Below are positions 1 through 9,285 of a stretch of DNA of 64,000 nucleotides, piece by piece (positions within the stretch are counted from its first letter, which is position 1; the number at the start of each line of letters is the position of its first letter). The stretch covers positions 1-64,000 of the forward strand of contig NZ_FCOM02000040.1 of the NCBI RefSeq assembly GCF_001544695.2. Reading direction: 5' to 3'. This DNA is from Caballeronia arvi (lineage in GTDB: Bacteria > Pseudomonadota > Gammaproteobacteria > Burkholderiales > Burkholderiaceae). The notes under the pieces were generated by a model. The model was given only the letters and a program-made list of their open reading frames with translations. It was not told where the DNA came from and ran no database searches. A program made the translations under genes and the position numbers.

Positions 1-76
1 CTCCCGGACGAACCATTCGTCCGGAAGTGTTACCCATGTCCTGGAACAGGTGTTACCCATGTCTCCGGTCTATACA
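1..76. mobile_element. Probable terminal fragment of an insertion sequence
   Basis: Two exact 14-base direct repeats, GTGTTACCCATGTC, lie at 27-40 and 50-63. Subterminal repeats of this kind are typical transposase-binding sites at IS ends; the look is IS481-, IS3- or IS21-like, from memory of such ends. A perfect 9-bp hairpin at 4-24 (CCGGACGAA, loop CCA, TTCGTCCGG) fits a terminator behind a transposase gene lying outside the window. The segment stops about where a truncated copy of the dispersed repeat begins (77). No transposase coding sequence is visible. Confidence 0.4.
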
Positions 77-155
77 CAGCAGCAAAGAAAGTGACTGCCG
101 CCCCGCATAGGGGCGAAGCAAATAAACCGACGCGAAAGCAGGTTTTCATAGAAGC
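77..155 (+). repeat. Truncated copy of the dispersed CAAAGAAAGT repeat
   Basis: The stretch starts CAGCAGCAAAGAAAGT, continues with a GC-rich CCGCCCCGCATAGGGGCG segment and ends in ATAAACCGACGCGAAAGCAG. It matches, with substitutions, the outer half of the two long repeat arms at 47893-48065 and 48346-48518. The left half of the palindrome (ACTTTCTTTGC) is missing here, consistent with the IS end at 1-76 having inserted in or recombined with it. The GTG at 91 lies inside this repeat, which argues against using it as the start of the next gene. Confidence 0.6.
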
Positions 156-165
156 GCAAAGCCAA

Positions 166-2088
166 ATGACCCGACTAACCCGCCCCATCGACGGACAAGA
201 CCAGGAAGCCGAATGGCTAGAACCCGACGCCAGCGGCGGCTTCGCTTCCGGCACGGTCGGCACAACGCGCACGCGTCGCTACCACGCGCTGCTGCTCACA
301 GCGACCCAACCGCCCGCCGGCCGCGTCGTACTCGTCAACGGCATCGGAGCCTGGCTCGACATGAACGGCACACGCTTCCCTCTGACGATGCAGCGCTACG
401 CCCCCGACGTGCTCTATCCCGACACCTCCGCGAGTCTGCTCTCCTTCGACACCGATCCGTGGCCCACCTGGCGCTATCAAATCGATGACAACACGACCGT
501 GATCGCGGAAACGTTCGTCGCGAAGGAAACCCGCGAGACCGTGCTGCGCTGGCGCATCGAGAACGCATCGAACACCCTCGCAAAACTCGAAGTGCGTCCG
601 CTCCTGTCGGGCCGCGACTACCACGCGCTGCATCACGAAAATCCCGCATTTTCCTTCGACGCCACGCTCGAAGGCGAACGCGTGCAATGGCAACCCTACG
701 GCGATCTGCCCACGATCTGCGCGACATCGAACGGCGCCTACGCACACGCGCCCGACTGGTACCGCAACTTCTGCTACGTGCGCGAACGCGAGCGCGGTCT
801 CGATTTCATCGAAGACCTCGCGGCGCCCGGCGTCTTCACCTTCGATCTTTCCCACGACGAAGCGGTGTTGATCCTGCACGCACACTCCGGTCACGAGAAG
901 CCGTTCGAAGACAGTGCAAAAGAACACGCAGCGCGTCTCGCGTCGCGGGAAACGGAACGCCGCGCGGCGCTCGGCTCGCGGCTCGCGCGCAGCGCCGATG
1001 CGTACGTCGTCACGCGCAACGTCGGCAAAACGATCATCGCGGGCTTTCCGTGGTTCACCGACTGGGGTCGCGACACCTTCATCTCGATGCGCGGCCTGCT
1101 GCTCGCGTCGGGCCGGCATCAGGAAGCGGAATCGATCCTGCTCGAATGGGCCGACACGATCTCCGAAGGCATGGTGCCGAACCGCTTCCCCGACAGCGGC
1201 GGCCTGCCGGAATACAACTCCGTCGATGCCTCGCTGTGGTTCGTCGTCGCCGTGCACGACTATCTGGCGACGGGGCACGCGCACGCCGCGACCACGAGCC
1301 GGCTGCAACGCGCCGCCGACGCGATCCTCGACGGCTATTCGCGCGGCACGCGCTTCAACATCGCCGCCGATACGGACGGCCTGCTGCGCGCGGGCGTTCC
1401 CGGCGTGCAACTGACGTGGATGGACGCGAAAGCGGGCGACTGGGTCGTCACGCCGCGCATCGGCAAGCCGGTCGAGATTCAGGCGCTGTGGATCAACGCG
1501 CTGTCCATCGCGAGCGCATGGAATCCGCGCTGGCAGGCGTTGTGCGATCAGGCGCGCGCATCGTTCACGGCGCGCTTCGTCGATCCGGATACGCACACGC
1601 TCTTCGACGTGATCGACGCCGATCACGCGCCCGGCAAGATCGATCACGCCATCCGGCCGAATCAGATCTTCGCGGTCGGCGGATTGCCGTTTCCGCTCGT
1701 CGATGGCGAGATCGCGCGCGCCGTCGTCGAACAGGTCGAAACGCAGCTTCTGACGCCGCTCGGGCTGCGCACGCTCGCGCCGTCCGATCCGGCCTACAAG
1801 GCGCACTATGCGGGCGGCGTGCTCGACCGCGACGGCGCGTATCACGAAGGCACCGTGTGGCCGTGGCTGATCGGCCCGTTCGTCGAGGCGTGGGTGCGCG
1901 TGCACGGCGCAGCGGGCGCACGCGAGCGTTTTCTGACGCCGCTGTATGCGCATCTGGATCGCTACGGCCTCGATCACATCAGCGAAGTCGCCGATGCCGA
2001 CGCGCCTTACACGCCCGGCGGCACGCCGTTCCAGGCGTGGTCGCTCGCGGAGTTGATGCGCATCGAAAAGCTGCTCGGCGGGACTTGA
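166..2088 (+). CDS. Glycogen debranching enzyme (amylo-alpha-1,6-glucosidase family)
   Basis: Predicted 640-residue cytoplasmic enzyme that removes alpha-1,6 branches from glycogen or related alpha-glucans. The N-terminal third looks like the GDE N-terminal beta domain (R-Y-H-A-L-L near residue 45), and the rest is an (alpha/alpha)6 barrel with GFPWFTDWGRDTFIS, a YHEGTVWPW segment and a PGGTPFQAWS end typical of the GDE C-terminal domain. The ATG at 166 is chosen because the longer in-frame GTG start at 91 falls in a dispersed repeat. The next gene, an alpha-glucosidase-like protein, follows in the same direction after 84 bases, suggesting a shared role in storage-glucan breakdown. The exact substrate is inferred from the family. 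Confidence 0.85.
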   Translation: MTRLTRPIDGQDQEAEWLEPDASGGFASGTVGTTRTRRYHALLLTATQPPAGRVVLVNGIGAWLDMNGTRFPLTMQRYAPDVLYPDTSASLLSFDTDPWPTWRYQIDDNTTVIAETFVAKETRETVLRWRIENASNTLAKLEVRPLLSGRDYHALHHENPAFSFDATLEGERVQWQPYGDLPTICATSNGAYAHAPDWYRNFCYVRERERGLDFIEDLAAPGVFTFDLSHDEAVLILHAHSGHEKPFEDSAKEHAARLASRETERRAALGSRLARSADAYVVTRNVGKTIIAGFPWFTDWGRDTFISMRGLLLASGRHQEAESILLEWADTISEGMVPNRFPDSGGLPEYNSVDASLWFVVAVHDYLATGHAHAATTSRLQRAADAILDGYSRGTRFNIAADTDGLLRAGVPGVQLTWMDAKAGDWVVTPRIGKPVEIQALWINALSIASAWNPRWQALCDQARASFTARFVDPDTHTLFDVIDADHAPGKIDHAIRPNQIFAVGGLPFPLVDGEIARAVVEQVETQLLTPLGLRTLAPSDPAYKAHYAGGVLDRDGAYHEGTVWPWLIGPFVEAWVRVHGAAGARERFLTPLYAHLDRYGLDHISEVADADAPYTPGGTPFQAWSLAELMRIEKLLGGT

Positions 2089-2172
2089 GCGCGCGGCGCG
2101 CGTGCCGACATCAAACGCGCTAAATTACGAGTCTTGCCCGCCGGCCTGCACGCCGCCAACGAGGAGAGCCTC

Positions 2173-4911
2173 ATGCCGAAATCGCGCCCCGTCAATCAGA
2201 TCGATACCGTCGAAGGCTCGCGGCTGCATTCGAAGGAATGCTCGCGCTGGCAGCGCTGGGGACCGTATCTGAGCGAGCGTCAATGGGGTACGGTGCGCGA
2301 GGATTACAGCGAATTCGGCACCGCGTGGGAATACCTTCCACACGATCATGCGCGCAGCCGCGCGTATCGATGGGGCGAGGACGGTATTGCCGGCTTCGGC
2401 GACGACAAGCTCAACTGGTGCATCTCGCTCGCGCTCTGGAACGGCTGCGATCCGATCATCAAGGAGCGGCTCTTCGGTCTGACGAACCAGGAAGGCAATC
2501 ACGGCGAGGACGTCAAGGAACTCTACTTCTACATCGACGGCACGCCGACGCATTCCTACATGCGCATGCTCTACAAGTATCCGCATGCGGCGTTTCCGTA
2601 CGCCGATCTCGTCGATGAAAACGCGCGCCGTGGCGCCGACATGCCCGAGTACGAAGTGCTCGACACCGGCGTGTTCGACGACGAGCGCTACTTCGACGTG
2701 CAGGTCGAATACGCGAAGCACACCGCCGACGACATCCTGATGCGCGTGACGATCGAGAATCGCGGCAACGTCGCCGCACCGATCGACGTGCTGCCGCAGA
2801 TCTGGGCGCGCAACACGTGGTCGTGGAAGGCGGCGCCGGTCAAGCCGTCGCTGAAGATCGAGACGGTGGCGGGCGAAGGCACGTATGTGCTCGCGCAACA
2901 GGGCAGCCACGAGCCGATGGTCGTCACCGCATGGTCGCCGGATGGCGCGAACATCGAATGGCTGTTCTGCGAAAACGAGACCAACGTTCGGCGACTCTTT
3001 CGCATGGAAGGCGCGGGACCGTTCAAGGACGGCTTCAACGATTACCTCCTGAATCACGACGAAGACGCGATCCGCCGCGACACCGGCACGCGCGCGGCGG
3101 CGCACGCGCATCTCGAACTCAAGGCGCACGGCAAGGCCGTGGTGTATCTGCGCTGGCGGCCGGAATCCGCGCCGGACGCCGTACCGCTCGATGCCGATGC
3201 GCTCTTCGCGCGCCGGCTCGCGGAAGCGGACGAGTTCTACGGCGCGCTGCAACACGACATCGCCGATGCCGATCAGCGGCTCGTCCAGCGACAGGCGCTC
3301 GCGGGCATGCTGTGGTCGAAGCAGTACTACCAGTTCGACGTCACGCGCTGGCTCGACGGCGATCCGCTCCAGCCGAAGCCGCCGAAACAGCGGCGCGCCG
3401 GGCGCAACGCGGACTGGCGGCATCTGTGCAACGCGGACATCGTATCGATGCCGGACAAGTGGGAGTATCCGTGGTACGCGTCGTGGGATCTCGCGTTCCA
3501 TGCGGCCGCGTTCGCGCTGATCGATCCCGAGTTCGCGAAGCGGCAGTTGCTATTGCTCGTGAAGGACCGCTATCAGCATCCGAATGGCCAGTTGCCCGCC
3601 TACGAATGGGCGTTCAGCGATGCGAACCCGCCCGTGCACGCATGGGCGACATGGCGCGTCTACGAGATCGACCGGGCGATCACCGGCCATGGCGATCGCG
3701 ATTTTCTGGAACTCGTGTTCCACAAGCTGCTGCTGAATTTTTCGTGGTGGGTGAACCGCAAGGACGCCGACGGCAAGAACATCTTTCAGGGCGGCTTTCT
3801 CGGGCTGGACAACGTCGGCATCTTCGATCGCTCGTCGCCGCTTCCGACAGGCGGTCACATCGATCAGGCCGATGGCACCGCATGGATGGCCGCGTATGCG
3901 CTCGACCTGATGCGTATCGCGCTGGAGCTCGCGTATGCGAACAAGGTGTTCGTCGATATCGCGGTGAAGTTCTTCGAGCACTTTCTGTATATCGCGGAAG
4001 CGGTCAGCTGCGAGGACAACTGCGACACGGGACTCTGGGACAGCGAAGACGAATTCTTCTACGACAAGCTGCGCCTGCCGGACGGCTCCAACGTGCCGAT
4101 GCGCATCCGCTCCATCGTCGGGCTCATTCCGCTCTTCGCCGTGCATGTGCTGGAACCGAAGGTGTACCGCTCGCTGCCGGAACTGCGCGAGCGCCTGCAC
4201 TGGTTCCTGGAGCATCGCACCGATCTCGCGCGGCTCGTGTCGCGCTGGAACGTGTCGGGGCAGGGCAACAGCGTCCTGTTGTCGCTGTTGCGCGGACACC
4301 GCATGAAGGCGCTGCTGAAGCGCATGCTCGACGAAACCGAATTCCTCTCCGATCACGGCGTGCGCGCGCTCTCGCGCGTGCATCTCGATAACCCGTTCGT
4401 CTTCTATCACAACAGCGAGAGCTTCAGCATCCGTTACCTGCCGGCCGAATCGGACTCACGCGTGTTCGGCGGCAATTCGAACTGGCGCGGCCCGGTGTGG
4501 ATGCCGGTCAACTATCTGTTGATCGAATCGATTCACGAGTTTCATCGCTATTACGGCGATGATTTCCGCGTCGAGTATCCGACGGGCTCAGGGCAGAAGT
4601 TCTCGCTCGCGCAGATCGCCGACGAACTCGCGCGCCGCGTGACGACGCTGTTTCTGCTCGACAAGAACGGCGAGCGGCCCGTGATGGCGGCGTACCCGCT
4701 GCTGCAGGCCGATCCGCGCTCGCGCGATCTCGTGCTTTTTCACGAATACTTTCACGGCGACAATGGGCGCGGCGTGGGCGCATCGCATCAGACCGGCTGG
4801 AGCGGACTGGTCGCGCTGCTGCTGCAGCCGCATGCGACGGGGCCCTCGGGTGTGGTGCCGCTCGCCGGCGAAGCCGATGCGGACATTCAGGAGTTTGCGG
4901 GCGCGAAATAG
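2173..4911 (+). CDS. GH63-like glucosidase (MGH1-type glycoside hydrolase)
   Basis: Protein of 912 residues resembling large bacterial GH63-type (mannosyl-oligosaccharide glucosidase-like) proteins commonly found beside glycogen/trehalose genes. An (alpha/alpha)6 barrel occupies the C-terminal half, with WYASWDLAFHA, QLPAYEWAFSD, GLDNVGIFDRSSPLP and FGGNSNWRGPVWMP, the last being a characteristic C-terminal GH63 signature. No signal peptide is seen, so it is probably cytoplasmic. The ATG at 2173 follows a good GAGGAG ribosome-binding site at 2161, so upstream in-frame codons are not used. It sits behind the debranching enzyme and probably trims the same alpha-glucans; the precise substrate is unknown. 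Confidence 0.8.
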   Translation: MPKSRPVNQIDTVEGSRLHSKECSRWQRWGPYLSERQWGTVREDYSEFGTAWEYLPHDHARSRAYRWGEDGIAGFGDDKLNWCISLALWNGCDPIIKERLFGLTNQEGNHGEDVKELYFYIDGTPTHSYMRMLYKYPHAAFPYADLVDENARRGADMPEYEVLDTGVFDDERYFDVQVEYAKHTADDILMRVTIENRGNVAAPIDVLPQIWARNTWSWKAAPVKPSLKIETVAGEGTYVLAQQGSHEPMVVTAWSPDGANIEWLFCENETNVRRLFRMEGAGPFKDGFNDYLLNHDEDAIRRDTGTRAAAHAHLELKAHGKAVVYLRWRPESAPDAVPLDADALFARRLAEADEFYGALQHDIADADQRLVQRQALAGMLWSKQYYQFDVTRWLDGDPLQPKPPKQRRAGRNADWRHLCNADIVSMPDKWEYPWYASWDLAFHAAAFALIDPEFAKRQLLLLVKDRYQHPNGQLPAYEWAFSDANPPVHAWATWRVYEIDRAITGHGDRDFLELVFHKLLLNFSWWVNRKDADGKNIFQGGFLGLDNVGIFDRSSPLPTGGHIDQADGTAWMAAYALDLMRIALELAYANKVFVDIAVKFFEHFLYIAEAVSCEDNCDTGLWDSEDEFFYDKLRLPDGSNVPMRIRSIVGLIPLFAVHVLEPKVYRSLPELRERLHWFLEHRTDLARLVSRWNVSGQGNSVLLSLLRGHRMKALLKRMLDETEFLSDHGVRALSRVHLDNPFVFYHNSESFSIRYLPAESDSRVFGGNSNWRGPVWMPVNYLLIESIHEFHRYYGDDFRVEYPTGSGQKFSLAQIADELARRVTTLFLLDKNGERPVMAAYPLLQADPRSRDLVLFHEYFHGDNGRGVGASHQTGWSGLVALLLQPHATGPSGVVPLAGEADADIQEFAGAK

Positions 4912-4921
4912 CGGGCCTTGA

Positions 4922-4965
4922 AGTTTCGGCGTTTCACTAAAAGTCAACAGTGTTACGCCGAAACT
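4922..4965. repeat. Perfect 11-bp inverted repeat after the glucosidase gene
   Basis: AGTTTCGGCGT (4922-4932) and its exact complement ACGCCGAAACT (4955-4965) are separated by 22 bases. It lies 11 bases after the glucosidase stop and upstream of the next small gene. There is no T-run after it, so it may be a weak or Rho-assisted terminator or a regulator site. Confidence 0.45.
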
Positions 4966-5049
4966 GTAGTTCGGAATAGTCTTGTATTGCTTGTGTCTCC
5001 AACTGGGTAAATTTGTGAAACACAAATCCAGAACAGTTTGGAGAACGGA

Positions 5050-5538
5050 ATGAATAATTCCATCAATGCCTATTCCGTGAGCGGTTACCAGTTGCGTATG
5101 GGCGTCTTCGGGATTGCCCACTTCGAGAACGAGCAGTGTCCGCCATTCGCATGGGTCATGCTCGTGTTCGCTGCCGCCATGCTGGGCGGCGTGTGGTTCA
5201 GCAGTGAATTCAATAGCATCGCTGCCGGGTCGATCGCATGGGTCTTGATTCTCGCCACGCTGGGCGCATTCGTCGATCGCCGGTTCAGCGGCGCGCAGGC
5301 GCTCGAACGCCGCATCCGCCGGCTGCAGAGGGCACGTCTGCACGCGCTGTGCGGCATGTCGGCGGATGCGGTCTTCAGGCAGCCGCGGCCTGAAGCGACG
5401 ACGTCAACAGCACGGGAATGGACTTCGACGTTGGCGTGCCGGCGCCATCCGCGACCGACGACAACGGCACGAGCGGGTTGGTCTCCGGATAGTACGCACC
5501 GAGGCAGCCACGCGGAATGTCGTACTCGACCAGCGTAA
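5050..5538 (+). CDS. Small inner-membrane protein of unknown function
   Basis: Predicted 162 residues. Two hydrophobic segments at about residues 36-53 and 60-80 (FAWVMLVFAAAMLGG and AGSIAWVLILATLGAFV) are followed by a basic stretch rich in Arg, so the protein is probably a two-helix membrane protein. The ATG at 5050 has GGAG at 5040. The last 55 or so codons overlap, tail to tail, the oppositely oriented oxidoreductase gene, and that part has an unconvincing Arg/Thr/Ser-rich composition. Either the 164-base convergent overlap is genuine or the original stop was lost. I do not recognise the family. Confidence 0.5.
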   Translation: MNNSINAYSVSGYQLRMGVFGIAHFENEQCPPFAWVMLVFAAAMLGGVWFSSEFNSIAAGSIAWVLILATLGAFVDRRFSGAQALERRIRRLQRARLHALCGMSADAVFRQPRPEATTSTAREWTSTLACRRHPRPTTTARAGWSPDSTHRGSHAECRTRPA

Positions 5539-7711
5539 AGCCGTCCACGCGGCGCACTACACCGTCGTCCCAGACGCTCGTGATGTCCACGAGTTCGCCA
5601 GGCTCGAAGCCAAGCATGTCGATGTCCTCGCGGTTCGCGAACAGAACGTGCCGCTGCCCGTACACGCCGCGGTAGCGATCGTCGAGGCCGTAGATCGTTG
5701 TGTTGTACTGATCGTGCGAGCGCGTGGTCATGAGCGTCATCAGGCGCTCGCCGTGAAGGGCGCGGGCGCGGTGGATCGGTGTATCGAAGGCGATCTCGTG
5801 CACGATGAACTGCGCCTTGCCGCTCGGCGTCTTCCAGACGCGATCGCGCGAGGCCACGCCGAGATGGAAGCCGCCCGGCTGCTTCAGACGCTCGTTGTAG
5901 CGCTCGAAGCCGTCGATCACTTTCTCGATGCCGTCGCGAATCAGCGCGTAGTCGTTCGCGTGCGCGCGCCAGTCGACCTTGCCGGAGCCGAGCGCCGCAT
6001 CCGCCATGCGCGCGACGATCGCCACTTCGGACAGCAGGTTCGGCGACGCCGGCTTGTTCATGCCGTAGGAGATGTGCACCATGCTCATCGAATCCTCGAC
6101 CGTCACGCCTTGCGGTACGCCGTTTTGCGAGTCGATCTCCGTGCGGCCGAGCGTCGGAAGAATGAGCGCGTCGCGGCCGTGCACGAGATGACTGCGATTG
6201 AGCTTGGTCGTGATGTGCACGGTGAGGTCGCACGCGCGCATCGCTTCCCAGGTGCGCGGCGTGTCGGGCGTCGCGATCGAAAAATTGCCGCCGAGCCCGA
6301 TGAACACCTTCACCTTGCCTTCGAGCATCGCGTGAATCGTTTCGACCACATCGTAGCCGTGCTCGCGCGGCGGCGCGAAGTCGTAGGCCGCGCCGAGCCG
6401 GTCGAGAAACGCCTGCGTCGGCTTTTCCTCGATGCCCACCGTGCGGTCGCCCTGCACGTTCGAATGGCCGCGCACCGGGCATAGCCCCGCGCCGCGCCGG
6501 CCGATATTGCCGCGCATCATCATCAGGTTCGACAGGAGCTGAATCGTCGGCACCGAATTCTTGTGCTGCGTGAGGCCCATGCCCCATGTTGCGATGACCG
6601 CGCGGCCCTTTGCGTAGATATCGGCGAGCTGGAGGATGCCGTCCATGTCCACGCCCGATTCCGCGACGATCGCATCCCAGCTTTCGGCGCGCAGGTCGTC
6701 GGCGAACGCGTCGAAGCCGACCGTATGCTCCGCAATGAAGTCGATGTCGAGCACGCGCTCGCCGCCGTTGGCGCGCGCTTCGTCATCCAGTTCGATCACG
6801 CGCTTGGCCACACCCTTGATCAAAGCGAAGTCGCCGCCCACCTTGGGGCGGATGAACACCGAACTGATCTTCACGCCCTTCGGCGACAGCATGTCGAGCG
6901 CGTGCTGCGGGCTCGCGAAGCGTTCGAGGCCGCGCTCCTTCAGCGGATTGATCGACACGATGGTCGCGCCGCGCTTCGCGCAATCGCGCAATTCGCCGAG
7001 CATGCGTGGATGGTTCGTCGCCGGATTCTGGCCGAAGATCAGCAGCGTGTCGGCGTGCTCGAAATCGTCGAGCGTGACCGTGCCCTTGCCGATGCCGACC
7101 GTGTGCGGCAAGCCGCGGCTCGTCGCTTCGTGGCACATGTTCGAGCAATCGGGGAAATTGTTGGTGCCGTACATGCGCACGAACAATTGATAGAGAAACG
7201 CGGCTTCGTTGCTCGCGCGTCCCGACGTATAGAACGCCGCCTGATTCGGATCGTGCAGCTTCTTCAGATGCCAGGCGATCAGCTCGAACGCCTGCTCCCA
7301 TTCGATCGGCACATAGCGGTCGCGCTTCGCATCGTAGACGAGCGGATCGGTCAGCCGTCCGTGCTGCTCCAGTTCGTAATCCGTTTGCGTCATCAGCGAC
7401 GCCACTGTGTTCGCTTCGAAGAACGCGGGCGTGACGCGCTTGCTCGTCGCCTCGGCGGCGACGGCCTTCACGCCGTTCTCGCAGAACTCGAAGGTCGATG
7501 CGTGCTCGCGGTCCGGCCATGCGCAGCCGGGGCAATCGAAGCCGTCGGGCTGGTTCTGCCTGAAGAGCGTCCGGTAATTGCCGCCCGCGACTCTCTCCTT
7601 GACGAGATTGATGGCGACCTGCTTCAGCGCGCCCCAGCCGGCGGCGGGATGCGTATAGGGCTTGATGCGGGGCTCGATGCGCGGTTCGATGCGGGCTTCA
7701 GGCTTCTTCAT
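5375..7711 (-). CDS. YdeP/FdhF-family molybdopterin oxidoreductase
   Basis: A 778-residue formate-dehydrogenase-H-like protein of the YdeP branch, predicted to bind a bis-molybdopterin guanine dinucleotide cofactor. The N-terminal DCPGCAWPD (Cys60, Cys63) is the reduced metal-binding motif of this branch, unlike the four-Cys 4Fe-4S site of true formate dehydrogenases. GRASNEAAFLYQ, NPATNHPRM, GQNPATN and the C-terminal MTTRSHDQYNTT/GQRHVLF-type segments fit the cofactor-binding domains. YdeP in E. coli is linked to acid resistance; the real substrate is not known. The N-terminus carries a near-repeat (RIEPRIEPRIKP). It is divergent, 149 bases away, from a MocR-type regulator that may control it. 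Confidence 0.85.
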   Translation of the reverse strand: MKKPEARIEPRIEPRIKPYTHPAAGWGALKQVAINLVKERVAGGNYRTLFRQNQPDGFDCPGCAWPDREHASTFEFCENGVKAVAAEATSKRVTPAFFEANTVASLMTQTDYELEQHGRLTDPLVYDAKRDRYVPIEWEQAFELIAWHLKKLHDPNQAAFYTSGRASNEAAFLYQLFVRMYGTNNFPDCSNMCHEATSRGLPHTVGIGKGTVTLDDFEHADTLLIFGQNPATNHPRMLGELRDCAKRGATIVSINPLKERGLERFASPQHALDMLSPKGVKISSVFIRPKVGGDFALIKGVAKRVIELDDEARANGGERVLDIDFIAEHTVGFDAFADDLRAESWDAIVAESGVDMDGILQLADIYAKGRAVIATWGMGLTQHKNSVPTIQLLSNLMMMRGNIGRRGAGLCPVRGHSNVQGDRTVGIEEKPTQAFLDRLGAAYDFAPPREHGYDVVETIHAMLEGKVKVFIGLGGNFSIATPDTPRTWEAMRACDLTVHITTKLNRSHLVHGRDALILPTLGRTEIDSQNGVPQGVTVEDSMSMVHISYGMNKPASPNLLSEVAIVARMADAALGSGKVDWRAHANDYALIRDGIEKVIDGFERYNERLKQPGGFHLGVASRDRVWKTPSGKAQFIVHEIAFDTPIHRARALHGERLMTLMTTRSHDQYNTTIYGLDDRYRGVYGQRHVLFANREDIDMLGFEPGELVDITSVWDDGVVRRVDGFTLVEYDIPRGCLGAYYPETNPLVPLSSVADGAGTPTSKSIPVLLTSSLQAAAA

Positions 7712-7860
7712 GGCGATGGTTCAAGGCGGAGCATGCGATGACTCAAGCGTACTGTGTTCCGAATCGAGCGCGGCGCACAGAAAATGCGAAATCGGAGGGA
7801 TACAGTTGCGACGTTTTGACATAGACTGCGACTCATATCGAGCAGAAAGGAAAACGCGCG

Positions 7861-9285
7861 TTGAAGCTCTACGAGAAGCTCGCCGATGAAATCGAGGAAG
7901 CCGTGCGCCGCGGCGTGTTCGCGCCGGGCGAGAAAATCGCGTCGGTGCGGCAGGCCAGCCAGCGCTACGACGTGAGCATCAAGACCGTGCTGCACGCCTA
8001 CGCGATCCTGGAAAGCCGCGGCATTCTGGAGACGCGCCCGCAGTCCGGCTACTTCGTGCGTGCGAAGCCGGAAACGCTGAAGGCCGAGCCTAAGCGTCCG
8101 GCACGCGCGATGGCCGTCGCGTCGGAGGTCGATGTGAGCCGGCTCGTGCTCTCGACCTTGCGCAGCATCCGCGCGCACGACGCCGTTCCGTTCGGCTCGC
8201 CGTATCCCGATCCCGAGCCGTTCCCGTGGCGGCGCATCAACCAGTATGCGAACGCGATCGCGCGGCGGCATGCGACCTGGAATCTCATCGACGATCTGCC
8301 GCCGGGCAATCCCGAGCTGATTCGCCAGATCGCGCGGCGCTATGCGGAAAACGGCGTGCCGGTCGACCCGGATGAGATCGTGATCACCGTCGGTGCGACC
8401 GAGGCGATCAATCTGAGCCTGCAGGCGGTCGCGAAACCGGGCGACACGGTCGCGGTCGAATCGCCGACCTACTACGCGATGCTGCACGCGATCGAGCGCC
8501 TCGGCATGCGCGCGATCGAAGTGCCGACGCATCCGGCGGAGGGCATCGATATCGAAGCGCTCGCGCAGATCATCGCGCGCAGAAAGATCGCCGCGTGCAT
8601 GGTGATGCCGAACTTTCAGAATCCGCTCGGCTTCCAGATGCCGGACGAGCGCAAGCGCCGGCTCGTCGAGCTGCTGTCGGCGCACGAGATTCCGGTCATC
8701 GAAAACGATGTGTATCACGAGCTCTATTACGGCGATGCACGCCCGTCGACGCTCAAGAACTTCGACACGAAAGGGCTCGTGCTGCATTGCGCATCGTTTT
8801 CGAAGAGCCTGACGGCGTCGTACCGGATCGGCTGGGCTATGCCCGGGCGGTATCGCGCGCAGGTCGAGAAGCTCAAATTCCTCAATACGCTCACGACGCC
8901 GTCCGTGCCGCAGGTCGCGATCGCGGATTATCTGCGTCAGGATGGCTACGACCGGCATTTGCGGCGCGTGCGCAAGCTGTACCGGCAGCAGTCGCGCATC
9001 ATGAGCGCGATGGTCGAACGGTTCTTCCCGGCGGGCACGCGAATGTCCGTCCCGCAGGGCGGCTACGTGCTGTGGGTCGAGCTGCCGGAGCGCGTCGATT
9101 CGATGCGGCTATATCGCGCGGCGCTCGATTGCGGCATCACCATCGGGCCGGGCTATATGTTTTCGACGCGCAATGCGTTCAGCCACTTCATCCGGCTCAA
9201 CTACAGTTATCCGTGGACATCGCAGAGCGAAGCCGCGTTGCAGCGGCTCGGCGCGCTGGTGAAGGAGTTCTCAAGTGAACGATGA
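7861..9285 (+). CDS. MocR-type regulator (GntR DNA-binding domain plus aminotransferase domain)
   Basis: Predicted 474 residues. The first ~75 form a GntR winged helix (KLYEKLADEIEEAVRRGVF, then KIASVRQASQRYDVS) and the rest is a fold-type-I aminotransferase domain with VGATEAINLSLQAV, MPNFQNPLGF, ENDVYHELYYG and the PLP-lysine segment SFSKSLTASYRIGW. Such proteins sense PLP or amino compounds and usually regulate a divergent neighbour, here the molybdopterin oxidoreductase. The start is a TTG preceded by AGAAAGGAAA. The stop overlaps the next gene by 11 bases. It is a clear paralogue of the gene at 28894-30297, with shared wording such as MPPGN/LPPGN, LHCASFSKSL/MHCASLSKTL and NYVRINFGHPW/HFIRLNYSYPW. 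Confidence 0.88.
   Translation: MKLYEKLADEIEEAVRRGVFAPGEKIASVRQASQRYDVSIKTVLHAYAILESRGILETRPQSGYFVRAKPETLKAEPKRPARAMAVASEVDVSRLVLSTLRSIRAHDAVPFGSPYPDPEPFPWRRINQYANAIARRHATWNLIDDLPPGNPELIRQIARRYAENGVPVDPDEIVITVGATEAINLSLQAVAKPGDTVAVESPTYYAMLHAIERLGMRAIEVPTHPAEGIDIEALAQIIARRKIAACMVMPNFQNPLGFQMPDERKRRLVELLSAHEIPVIENDVYHELYYGDARPSTLKNFDTKGLVLHCASFSKSLTASYRIGWAMPGRYRAQVEKLKFLNTLTTPSVPQVAIADYLRQDGYDRHLRRVRKLYRQQSRIMSAMVERFFPAGTRMSVPQGGYVLWVELPERVDSMRLYRAALDCGITIGPGYMFSTRNAFSHFIRLNYSYPWTSQSEAALQRLGALVKEFSSER

Noticed and set aside
217..1977. Long minus-strand open frame antisense to the debranching enzyme
   Set aside because: Arg-rich, no ribosome-binding site or family motif; a typical shadow in high-GC DNA, while the plus strand encodes a recognisable enzyme.
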